In this document: in pieces, positions 15,429 to 23,322 of the stretch
Position numbering within the stretch: the first letter of the stretch is position 1
Layout: every line of letters begins with the position of its first letter
Assembly (NCBI GenBank): GCA_900540335.1
Contig: UQFC01000033.1
Location: 1 to 26,766 of the forward strand
From: an uncultured Clostridium sp.
GTDB taxonomy: Bacteria > Bacillota > Clostridia > Lachnospirales > Lachnospiraceae
Direction of reading: 5' to 3'
DNA: 26,766 bases
Notes under the pieces: generated by a model
Seen by the model: only the letters and a program-made list of their open reading frames with translations
Database searches by the model: none
What the model was told of the DNA's origin: nothing
Made by a program: the position numbers and the translations under genes

Positions 15429-17685
15429 TCCTGATATGAAACGGAAGAAAAAAAGGGAGTCTGTGAAACGACAGGTTTTCGTAAAATATATGCAGGAAAG
15501 GCTGGCGATCGCAGTAATTGCGATTACGCTGGCTTTGTTTGCTTTAATTTATGTACTTTATGATATTGTAGAAAATAACAGAGACAGCTACAATCAGATC
15601 GTTCTGACACAGCAGGATTATGACAGCAGACCTCTGGCATACCGCCGGGGGGATATTGTGGATCGGAACGGAACCTATCTGGCAACAACAGAAAAGGTCT
15701 ACAATCTGATTCTGGATCCCAGACAGATTATGTCGGATGAGGAGGATTATCTGGAGGCGTCGGTTACAGCTCTGTCAACAGTTCTGGGCTATGATGCCGG
15801 GGAGCTTCGGACGCTGATTACCAGCAATCCGGATACTGCCTATGTGCGGTATGCAAGGCAGCTTTCCTATGATCAGAAGGAAGCCTTTGAAACCTATCAG
15901 ACAGAGACAAACAAGGCAAATTCCAAGGCGGATTCCAAAGCACGGGTAAAGGGTGTCTGGTTTGAGGAGGAGTACAAACGGGTTTACCCCTACAATTCCC
16001 TTGCAAGCAGTGTGATTGGCTTTGCCACCAGTGACGGCGGAGGCGGAAACGGAGGAATCGAGCAGTCCTACAACAGCGCCCTGATTGGAACCAACGGAAG
16101 AGAGTACGGATACCTTAATGATGACTCCAATCTGGAGCGGGTGATTAAGCCTGCTGTCAACGGAAATACCGTAGTGTCCACTCTGGATGTGAATGTGCAG
16201 AATGCGGTGGAAAAGCGGATTCAGGAGTGGATGACGGAAACAGGATCGGATCATGTGGGCGTTGTGGTTATGAATCCCAATAACGGTGAGATTCTTGCCA
16301 TGGCAGGAGAAAGTCCCTTTGATTTGAATAATCCCAGAGAGGTATCCAGCCGGTATACGGATGCGGAAATCCGCCAGCTGGGTGTGAAAGAGGCGGTTGG
16401 CGATTACAAGAGAAAGCACAGAAATACTGACCAGGCCACAATTACGGAGGATCAGGTCACGGCCCATTATACAGAGGATGAAATCCGTTCTCTGGGACTT
16501 CAGGTGGCCTGGAACCAGGAGTGGAGAAATTTCTGTGTCAGCGATACCTTTGAGCCGGGTTCTCCTTCCAAAATTTTTACCGTGGCGACAGCGCTGGAAG
16601 AGGGAATTGTTACGCCAAACGACAGCTTTTACTGCGACGGATATCAGGAGGTCGGAGGATTTCCCATTAAGTGTACGGCTTATATAAAAGGCGGTCATCA
16701 GAATATCAGTCTTGCAGAATCTCTCATGGTGTCCTGCAACGATGCGATGATGCAGATTGCAGCAAAAACAGGTACGCCTTTATTTACGAAATATCAGAGA
16801 CTGTTCGGATTCGGAACGAAAAGCGGAATTGATCTTCCCGGTGAGCCGGATACCTCCGGTCTGCTTTATACAGCAGACACGATGAAGCCGGTGGATCTGG
16901 CAACCAGCTCTTTCGGACAGACCTATAACTGTACCATGGTTCAGATGGCGGCAGGATTCAGCTCTGTGATCAACGGCGGTTCTTATTATGAGCCCCATGT
17001 GGTACGCCAGATTGTAAATGAACAGGGCGCTGTTGTGAAAAAGATTGAGCCCAAGCTGGTCAGAGAAACAGTTTCCGAGTCTACCAGCAGCTTTATCCGG
17101 GATGCCCTTTACCGCACCGTTTCAGAGGGAACCGGTAAGGCGGCAGCAGTGCCGGGGTATAAAATCGGCGGAAAGACAGGAACAGCACAGAAACTGCCAC
17201 GTTCTGCCCGCAATTACCTTCTGTCCTTCTGCGGCTTTGCTCCGGTAGATGATCCGCAGGTTCTGGTATATGTGGTTGTAGATGTTCCCCATGTGGAGGA
17301 TCAGCCCCACAGTACCTATGCAAGTGTAATTTTCCAGAAGATTATGAGTGATATTCTTCCCTATCTGAATATTTTCCCGGAAACGGATGTTCAGGTCGAT
17401 GAGGAGGCGGCAGAGAAGCTTCCCGAGTCTGAGGGAATTACGGAGATGACCGGCTCAGAGTCAGAAGAGGTGCCGGAAGAATCCAAGGTGTATGATGCAG
17501 AAGAATATGTAGATCCGGGCATGGAGCTGGGACTTCCCGATGCGGAGTCATCAGAGGGAGGAGCGGCTTCTGGACCCGAAGGAGAGGCATCTCAGGCGGA
17601 TGGCGGCAAAACGCCGGCAGAAACGGAAGCTGAGAGCAGCGCAGAAGACAGTACCCGGGCAGAAACCGGCGGCGAAGGCACGTAA
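15406..17685 (+). CDS. Class B penicillin-binding protein (division transpeptidase, FtsI/PBP2B-like)
   Basis: Bitopic peptidoglycan transpeptidase of 759 residues. It has a basic cytoplasmic tail, a membrane helix (about 33-53), and a dimerisation domain (RRGDIVDRNGTYLATTEKVY, 80-99). The transpeptidase domain has the catalytic SxxK box as SPSK (386-389, usually STFK), SxN as SCN (443-445) and KTG (590-592, KIGGKTGTAQKLPRS). An insert before the active site carries two similar segments, YTDAEIRQLGVKEA (317-330) and YTEDEIRSLGLQVA (355-368). No PASTA domain is present; instead the protein ends in a long acidic, Ser/Glu-rich tail (about 665-759). The start at 15406 overlaps ftsL by 23 bp. An in-frame ATG at 15436 is an alternative, and neither has a strong ribosome binding site. 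It probably works with FtsW in the septum. Confidence 0.92.
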   Translation: MRTSQKTNPDMKRKKKRESVKRQVFVKYMQERLAIAVIAITLALFALIYVLYDIVENNRDSYNQIVLTQQDYDSRPLAYRRGDIVDRNGTYLATTEKVYNLILDPRQIMSDEEDYLEASVTALSTVLGYDAGELRTLITSNPDTAYVRYARQLSYDQKEAFETYQTETNKANSKADSKARVKGVWFEEEYKRVYPYNSLASSVIGFATSDGGGGNGGIEQSYNSALIGTNGREYGYLNDDSNLERVIKPAVNGNTVVSTLDVNVQNAVEKRIQEWMTETGSDHVGVVVMNPNNGEILAMAGESPFDLNNPREVSSRYTDAEIRQLGVKEAVGDYKRKHRNTDQATITEDQVTAHYTEDEIRSLGLQVAWNQEWRNFCVSDTFEPGSPSKIFTVATALEEGIVTPNDSFYCDGYQEVGGFPIKCTAYIKGGHQNISLAESLMVSCNDAMMQIAAKTGTPLFTKYQRLFGFGTKSGIDLPGEPDTSGLLYTADTMKPVDLATSSFGQTYNCTMVQMAAGFSSVINGGSYYEPHVVRQIVNEQGAVVKKIEPKLVRETVSESTSSFIRDALYRTVSEGTGKAAAVPGYKIGGKTGTAQKLPRSARNYLLSFCGFAPVDDPQVLVYVVVDVPHVEDQPHSTYASVIFQKIMSDILPYLNIFPETDVQVDEEAAEKLPESEGITEMTGSESEEVPEESKVYDAEEYVDPGMELGLPDAESSEGGAASGPEGEASQADGGKTPAETEAESSAEDSTRAETGGEGT

Positions 17686-17767
17686 CGGAAATCAGCCGGA
17701 AAAGAGTCTGTTCTAAAGCGGGCATCCCTTCATATAGTGATAACAAGGATCCTGTCGGGAGCGGGCC

Positions 17768-19522
17768 ATGAGTTCGAATCATACACAACATCGAAAAAAA
17801 ACAGCCGTCCTGTTTTTTCTGCTGTGCCTATGTATGGCAGGATTAACAGGGCGGCTTGTGTATCTTATGGTATACCGCTCGGATTATTACAGTAAGATGG
17901 CAGAGGAGCTTCATCAGAGAGAGAGGAGCATAAAGGCGGCCAGAGGAAGAATTATTGATGCAACAGGAACTGTGATCGCAACCAACAGGACAGTCTGCAC
18001 CATTTCTGTCATATACAATCAGGTGGAGGATCGGGAGCAGGTGATCCGCATTCTCAGCAGAGAACTGGGGATAGAGGAAGAAAAAGTGAGAAAACGTGTG
18101 GAAAAACGCAGCTCGAGAGAGATTATTTCCACAAATGTAGATAAGGAAATCGGGGATCGGATCCGGAACTTTCACCTGGCAGGAGTGAAGGTGGATGAGG
18201 ACTACCGGAGATATTATCCCTACGACAGCCTTGCATCCAGAGTTCTGGGCTTTACCGGTGGAGACAATCAGGGAATTATCGGCCTGGAAGTGGTTTATGA
18301 GGAATGGCTGAAGGGGGTGAACGGCACGATTCTGACTCAGGCAGATGCGGCAGGAGTAGAGATTGAGAATGCTTTTGAGGATCGGATTGAGCCGGTTCCG
18401 GGAAATGATCTGTACATCAGTCTTGATGTTAATATTCAGCAGTATGCCCAGCAGGCAGCCTATGAAACCATGGAGCGCAAGGGGGCAAAGCAGGTTTCCG
18501 TTATTGTGATGAATCCGCAGAACGGGGAGATTATGGCGATGGTCAATGTTCCGGAGTTTCATTTAAACGATCCCTTTACTCTGACAGAGGCTTATGCTGC
18601 AGAGGGAGAAAACAGGCAGGAGCTTTTAAACAGGATGTGGAGGAATCCGGCCATTAATGATACATATGAACCGGGCTCGACCTTTAAAATCATAACTGCG
18701 GCAGCCGGTCTGGAGGCAGGAGCCGTGGGGCTGGAGGATCATTTTTCCTGTCCCGGATTCCGGATTGTAGAGGACAGGAAAATCCGATGCCACAAAACAG
18801 GGGGACATGGAGGGGAAACCTTTCTTCAGGGAGTGATGAATTCCTGCAATCCTGTATTTATTGATGTAGGGCAGCGGCTGGGGGTTGACCGGTATTATCA
18901 CTATTTTGAGCAGTTCGGGCTGAAGGAAAAGACCGGGATTGATCTGCCGGGAGAAGCCGGAACCATTATGCATAAAAAAGAAAATATGGGACTGGTAGAG
19001 CTGGCTACGGTGTCCTTTGGCCAGTCCTTTCAGATTACGCCGATTCAGCTGATTACTACAGCGGCATCGATTATAAACGGAGGAAACCGGGTGACGCCTC
19101 ATTTTGCCGTCCGGGCTGTGAGCAGCGACAGGACTTCTGTTCACCGTTTTTCCTGGCCGGTAAAGGAGCACATTGTTTCAGAGGAAACCAGCGCTTCCAT
19201 GCGGTATATTCTGGAACAGGTGGTTGCAGAGGGAAGCGGAAAAAAGGCAGCGGTGGAAGGGTTCAGAATCGGAGGGAAAACGGCTACGTCAGAGAAGCTT
19301 CCCAGAAGCCTGAAAAAATATATTTCTTCTTTTATCGGCTTTGCTCCGGCGGATAATCCCAGGGTAATTGCCCTGATTACCATTGATGAACCTCAGGGAG
19401 TCTACTATGGCGGAACCATTGCAGCGCCGGTGATTGCAGATATTTTCAAGAATATTCTTCCGTATCTGGGAATCCCGGAAGCGGTGGAAGAAACTGCCGG
19501 GTCAATGGGAATCAGTAGTTGA
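17768..19522 (+). CDS. Second class B penicillin-binding protein (SpoVD-like)
   Basis: Bitopic transpeptidase of 584 residues. It has a membrane helix (about 12-35), a dimerisation region (KAARGRIIDATGTVIATNRT, 56-75), and a transpeptidase domain with EPGSTFKI (active Ser304, Lys307), SCN (359-361) and KTATSEK (504-510), where the usual KTG is KTA. There is no PASTA domain and no long tail, so it is more compact than the preceding PBP. Its place directly after a first PBP and before mraY matches clostridial clusters in which the second PBP is SpoVD-like and serves spore-cortex synthesis; that specialisation is inferred. A CATATAGT box (17732-17739) upstream resembles a sporulation sigma-E -10, but no matching -35 was found. 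GGGAG precedes the ATG. Confidence 0.9.
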   Translation: MSSNHTQHRKKTAVLFFLLCLCMAGLTGRLVYLMVYRSDYYSKMAEELHQRERSIKAARGRIIDATGTVIATNRTVCTISVIYNQVEDREQVIRILSRELGIEEEKVRKRVEKRSSREIISTNVDKEIGDRIRNFHLAGVKVDEDYRRYYPYDSLASRVLGFTGGDNQGIIGLEVVYEEWLKGVNGTILTQADAAGVEIENAFEDRIEPVPGNDLYISLDVNIQQYAQQAAYETMERKGAKQVSVIVMNPQNGEIMAMVNVPEFHLNDPFTLTEAYAAEGENRQELLNRMWRNPAINDTYEPGSTFKIITAAAGLEAGAVGLEDHFSCPGFRIVEDRKIRCHKTGGHGGETFLQGVMNSCNPVFIDVGQRLGVDRYYHYFEQFGLKEKTGIDLPGEAGTIMHKKENMGLVELATVSFGQSFQITPIQLITTAASIINGGNRVTPHFAVRAVSSDRTSVHRFSWPVKEHIVSEETSASMRYILEQVVAEGSGKKAAVEGFRIGGKTATSEKLPRSLKKYISSFIGFAPADNPRVIALITIDEPQGVYYGGTIAAPVIADIFKNILPYLGIPEAVEETAGSMGISS

Positions 19523-19547
19523 TTATTCCTATAAAAAGACGTATACT
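19519..19547 (+). promoter_or_regulatory. Promoter upstream of mraY
   Basis: TTGATT (-35, 19519-19524, overlapping the stop codon of the preceding PBP), a 17-bp spacer and TATACT (-10, 19542-19547). The start site would be near 19554. The -10 lies inside a DNA dyad, ATACTA-CT-TAGTAT (19543-19556), a possible operator. This would let mraY-murD-ftsW-murA-divIB be transcribed separately from mraZ-rsmH-ftsL. Confidence 0.55.
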
Positions 19548-19559
19548 ACTTAGTATGTC

Positions 19560-19710
19560 GTAATTGTTCAGCCATGCGAAAATTCAGACAGGAAAAAGCG
19601 TTGAAAGCTTGTTTTCATAAGAGTTTTCCTGCCTGAGTCTTCATAGGGCGGATGCCCGATGCTTCTTGTCCGCTGTAAGCGGGCAAGAAGATGCATGGCT
19701 GAACGGTTAC
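19560..19710 (+). ncRNA. Structured multi-hairpin element upstream of mraY (leader RNA or dispersed palindromic repeat)
   Basis: Four helices can be drawn by hand. P1 is an unbroken 18-bp closing stem: 19560-19577 pairs with 19693-19710, including two U-G pairs. P2 is a long hairpin: 19578-19596 pairs with 19624-19642 over 19 positions, with one G-U pair and two A-C mismatches. P3 is GGGC-GGAT-GCCC (19646-19657). P4 is a 12-bp hairpin, CTTCTTGTCCGC (19662-19673) with GCGGGCAAGAAG (19679-19690), around a 5-nt loop. Together they form a closed four-way junction filling most of the gap between the second PBP and mraY. P1 begins about 6 nt after the predicted start of the mraY promoter. No intrinsic terminator is visible before mraY. 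I do not recognise a named riboswitch. Confidence 0.6.
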
Positions 19711-19755
19711 AATATGTCAGCCACAAATGAATACATAACCAATTAGGAGTGCATC

Positions 19756-20724
19756 ATGATTAATGAAACCATACTAGCGATTATTATAGCTTTTGCCATC
19801 AGCGCCATGCTTTGCCCGGTGGTGATTCCCTTTCTTCACAAGCTGAAATTCGGACAGCAGGTGCGGGATGACGGCCCTCAGGCTCATTTGAAAAAGCAGG
19901 GAACCCCGACCATGGGCGGTCTGGTGATTTTAACCAGTATTGTGATTACTTCTCTGTTTTATATCAGAGATTATCCGAAGATTATTCCTGTTTTATTTGT
20001 AACCGTCGGCTTCGGTATTGTCGGTTTTCTGGATGATTATATCAAGATTGTCATGAAGCGTTCAGAGGGACTCAATCCTCTTCAGAAGCTCATCGGACAG
20101 TTTATTATTACCGGGATTTTTGCCTGGTATCTGCTTCATTCCGGACAGGTGGAAACCACTATGCTGATTCCCTTTACCGGCGGATTCGACGATGGTATTT
20201 TTATCAGTCTCGGAATTTTGTTTGTGCCGTTTCTGTTTTTTGTGGTTCTGGGAACAGACAACGGGGTTAACTTTACGGATGGCCTTGACGGCCTGTGTAC
20301 CAGTGTGACCATTCTGGTGGCAACCTTTATGACCATTGTGGCTCTGGGGGAAAACAGCGGGATCAGTCCCATTACCGGAGCTGTGGTAGGAAGTCTTCTG
20401 GGCTTTCTCCTGTTTAATGTCTATCCTGCCAGAGTTTTTATGGGAGATACCGGTTCTCTGGCTCTGGGCGGCTTTGTGGCGTCCAGCGCATTTATGATGC
20501 AGATGCCGTTCTTCATTCCCATTATCGGACTGATTTATCTGGTTGAGGTGCTGTCCGTAATTATGCAGGTATCTTATTTTAAGGCAACACATGGAAAGCG
20601 TATTTTTAAAATGGCTCCGATTCATCACCATTTTGAACTGTGCGGATGGTCGGAAACAAGAGTAGTGGCAGTATTTTCCATAACCACGGCCATTCTTTGT
20701 CTGGTGGCTTATCTGGGATTGTGA
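19756..20724 (+). CDS. mraY: Phospho-N-acetylmuramoyl-pentapeptide-transferase
   Basis: Polytopic membrane enzyme of 322 residues. It transfers phospho-MurNAc-pentapeptide from UDP to undecaprenyl phosphate, forming lipid I, the first membrane step of peptidoglycan synthesis. Diagnostic motifs are KKQGTPTMGGL (46-56), the Asp pair in DDYIK (93-97), NFTDGLDGL (172-180), FMGDTGS (228-234) and the HHHFE motif (290-294). About ten hydrophobic helices span the length, as expected. The start follows TAGGAG. It opens a tight run mraY-murD-ftsW and lies behind its own predicted promoter and a structured leader, so its expression may be tuned apart from the first dcw genes. Confidence 0.98.
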   Translation: MINETILAIIIAFAISAMLCPVVIPFLHKLKFGQQVRDDGPQAHLKKQGTPTMGGLVILTSIVITSLFYIRDYPKIIPVLFVTVGFGIVGFLDDYIKIVMKRSEGLNPLQKLIGQFIITGIFAWYLLHSGQVETTMLIPFTGGFDDGIFISLGILFVPFLFFVVLGTDNGVNFTDGLDGLCTSVTILVATFMTIVALGENSGISPITGAVVGSLLGFLLFNVYPARVFMGDTGSLALGGFVASSAFMMQMPFFIPIIGLIYLVEVLSVIMQVSYFKATHGKRIFKMAPIHHHFELCGWSETRVVAVFSITTAILCLVAYLGL

Positions 20725-20742
20725 TAAAAGGAGGAAAGGTAC

Positions 20743-22104
20743 ATGAGCAGTCAGAAGGTATTAGTAGCAGGCTCCGGAAAAAGCGGTATCGCTGCAGCAA
20801 GGCTGATGCTGCAGATGGGCGGCGATGTGGTCCTGTATGACGGAAATGATAAACTGGATGCGGAAGAGCTGAAGGAAAAGTTTGAGGAAAAGGACAGAGA
20901 GCGTCTGACCATTGTTCTGGGAGAACTGACACGGACGGATCTGCTGGGAGTGGAGCTTTCTGTAATCAGCCCCGGCATTCCTCTGGACGCGCCCTTTGTT
21001 CCGGTTCTGGATGAGGCAAAGATTCCTATCTGGAGCGAGATTCAGCTGGCCTATCATGTGTCTAAGGGCAAACTGATTGCCATTACGGGAACCAATGGAA
21101 AGACAACCACCACGGCTCTTACGGGAGAGATTATGAAGGCCCATTTTGAGGAGGTCTATGTGGTGGGCAATATCGGAATCCCCTATACAGAGACGGCTCT
21201 GGATACGACGGATGAGGCGGTGACTGTGGCTGAGGTCTCCAGCTTCCAGCTGGAAACCATTATGGATTTCCGCCCGGATGTGAGCGCAATTTTAAATATT
21301 ACGCCGGATCACTTAAACCGTCACGGAACCATGGAAAACTATATCGATATCAAGGAACGGGTATGCGCAAACCAGACAGAGGATGACTGGATTGTGCTGA
21401 ACTATGACGATCCGGTTCTGCGGGAGTTTGGAGAGAAGGAGGATTTAAAACCGGGAGTGGTATTTTTCTCCAGCACCCATGAGTTAAAGGACGGCCTGTT
21501 TTTGGATCAGGATGAGATCATTCTGGCAAAGGACGGCAGGAGAGAGTCTGTGGTCAATGTTCACGATCTGAAGCTTCTGGGCAAACATAACTATGAAAAT
21601 GTGATGGCAGCTGTAGCCATGAGCCTGAAAATGAACGTTCCTCTGGATACGATTCGCAAGGTGATTAAGGAATTTAAGGCTGTGGAGCACAGAATTGAAT
21701 TTGTTCTGGAGCGGTGCGGCGTGAAATATTACAACGATTCCAAGGGAACCAATCCGGATGCAGCTATTCAGGCTATCCGCGCCATGCCGGGACCGACGGT
21801 GCTGATTGCAGGCGGCTATGATAAGCAGAGTGAGTATGATGAGTGGATTGAGGCCTTTGGGGATAAGGTGAAATATCTGGTTCTGATTGGCCAGACCAGG
21901 GATAAGATTGCCGAGTGCGCCAGACGCCATGGCTTTACGGAGATTATGTATGCAGAGGATATGCCGGAGGCTGTCCGTGTCTGCGCGGCATATGCCAATG
22001 CCGGTGACAATGTGCTTCTGTCTCCGGCCTGCGCCAGCTGGGGAATGTTTGACAACTACGAGCAGCGGGGCGAGATATTTAAGGAGTGTGTAAGAAACCT
22101 GTAG
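20743..22104 (+). CDS. murD: UDP-N-acetylmuramoyl-L-alanine--D-glutamate ligase
   Basis: Cytoplasmic Mur ligase of 453 residues that adds D-glutamate to UDP-MurNAc-L-Ala using ATP. The N-terminal Rossmann-like domain starts VLVAGSGKSGIAAAR. The ATP-binding P-loop GTNGKTTT is at 116-123. The central-domain motif is EVSSFQLETI followed by NITPDHLNRHGTMENY, and the C-terminal domain has EHRIEFV, YYNDSKGTNPDAAIQAI and LSPACASWGMFDNYEQRGE, all characteristic of MurD. The length is normal. The start follows GGAGGAAAGG, 18 bp after mraY. ftsW begins 9 bp after its stop, so the three genes are clearly cotranscribed. Confidence 0.98.
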   Translation: MSSQKVLVAGSGKSGIAAARLMLQMGGDVVLYDGNDKLDAEELKEKFEEKDRERLTIVLGELTRTDLLGVELSVISPGIPLDAPFVPVLDEAKIPIWSEIQLAYHVSKGKLIAITGTNGKTTTTALTGEIMKAHFEEVYVVGNIGIPYTETALDTTDEAVTVAEVSSFQLETIMDFRPDVSAILNITPDHLNRHGTMENYIDIKERVCANQTEDDWIVLNYDDPVLREFGEKEDLKPGVVFFSSTHELKDGLFLDQDEIILAKDGRRESVVNVHDLKLLGKHNYENVMAAVAMSLKMNVPLDTIRKVIKEFKAVEHRIEFVLERCGVKYYNDSKGTNPDAAIQAIRAMPGPTVLIAGGYDKQSEYDEWIEAFGDKVKYLVLIGQTRDKIAECARRHGFTEIMYAEDMPEAVRVCAAYANAGDNVLLSPACASWGMFDNYEQRGEIFKECVRNL

Positions 22105-22113
22105 GAGGAGCCT

Positions 22114-23247
22114 ATGGCAAAAAAGAACAAAAACAGGCGTTTTTATGATTACAGCCTGCTGTTTACCATTATTTTTATTATGGCCTTCGGGCTGGTGATG
22201 ATTTACAGCGCCAGCTCCTATATGGCCCAGCTGAAATATGGAGATGCGGCTTATTTTATGATGCGCCAGTTGAAAATCGGAGTGGCTGGTCTGGTGATAG
22301 CTCTGGTGATTTCAAAGATGGATTATCACTGGTATGCCAGGTTTGCCCTCTTTGCCTACGCGCTTTCGTATGTGCTGATGATTGCAGTTTCTCTGTTTGG
22401 AAAGGTGGTAAACGGAAAAAGGCGCTGGCTTCAGCTGGGGCCGATCAGTTTTCAGCCTACAGAGTTTGTTAAAATAGCATTGATTGTTCTTTTGGCAACC
22501 GTGATTACCCAGATGGGAAAGAAGATCAATTCCTGGAAGGCCATGGCTGTGGTGATGGGGCTTGCCATTCCGATTGCGGGAATTGTGGCAGCCAATAACC
22601 TGAGCTCCGGAATTATCATTGTGGGAATTGCCTTTGTCATGCTGTTTGTTGCCTGCAAAAAAAGCTGGCCCTTTTACCTGTGCGGGATTGGGGCAGTCAG
22701 CACTATCTTCCTGGCAGGACCGCTTGCCTCTTTCCTGGAGGCAACCCAGATTCTAAAGCCGTACCAGCTGGAACGTATCCATGTCTGGCTGGAGCCGGAG
22801 GCCTATAAGCTGGACGGCGGATTCCAGGTGCTTCAGGGACTTTATGCCATTGGCTCCGGCGGGCTGGTGGGAAAAGGACTGGGAGAAAGCATCCAGAAAA
22901 TGGGATTTGTGCCGGAGGCACAGAACGATATGATTTTTTCCATTATCTGCGAGGAGCTGGGGCTGTTTGGAGCAGTATCGGTGATTCTGATTTTCCTGTT
23001 TATGATTTACCGGTTTATGGTAATTGCCTTCAATGCCCCGGATCTGTTCGGTGCTTTGATTGTTGTAGGCGTTATGGCCCATGTGGCCATTCAGGTTATT
23101 TTAAATATTGCGGTGGTTACCAATACCATTCCCAATACGGGAATTACTCTTCCGTTTATCAGTTATGGAGGAACGTCGGTTCTGTTTCTGATGATGGAAA
23201 TGGGGATGGTACTAAGTGTATCCAACCAGATTAAAATGGAAAAATAA
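22114..23247 (+). CDS. ftsW: SEDS-family peptidoglycan polymerase FtsW (or SpoVE)
   Basis: Polytopic SEDS glycosyltransferase of 377 residues, about ten membrane helices, which polymerises lipid II at the septum with a class B PBP partner. Family motifs are FGLVMIYSASSYMA (25-38), NGKRRWLQLGPISFQPTEFVK (100-120), GGLVGKGLGESIQKMGFVPEA (249-269), and the QNDMIFSIICEELG segment whose Asp272 aligns with the essential SEDS aspartate. The C-terminal NTGITLPFISYGGTS is also typical. FtsW, RodA and SpoVE cannot be separated safely by eye. The location inside the dcw cluster behind murD, with two PBPs upstream, argues for FtsW, and SpoVE is the main alternative given the SpoVD-like PBP. GTAGGAGGAG precedes the start codon. 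Confidence 0.93.
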   Translation: MAKKNKNRRFYDYSLLFTIIFIMAFGLVMIYSASSYMAQLKYGDAAYFMMRQLKIGVAGLVIALVISKMDYHWYARFALFAYALSYVLMIAVSLFGKVVNGKRRWLQLGPISFQPTEFVKIALIVLLATVITQMGKKINSWKAMAVVMGLAIPIAGIVAANNLSSGIIIVGIAFVMLFVACKKSWPFYLCGIGAVSTIFLAGPLASFLEATQILKPYQLERIHVWLEPEAYKLDGGFQVLQGLYAIGSGGLVGKGLGESIQKMGFVPEAQNDMIFSIICEELGLFGAVSVILIFLFMIYRFMVIAFNAPDLFGALIVVGVMAHVAIQVILNIAVVTNTIPNTGITLPFISYGGTSVLFLMMEMGMVLSVSNQIKMEK

Positions 23248-23322
23248 CTCTTTTTAAGGAACCCTTTGGGGAGCAGAGTACATAGGATGGAATAGAGACG
23301 GATAGAGCGGGAGGGAATTGGC

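Noticed and set aside
15775..16698. 307-codon minus-strand ORF opposite the first PBP
   Set aside because: Antisense shadow of the transpeptidase gene with no recognisable domain.
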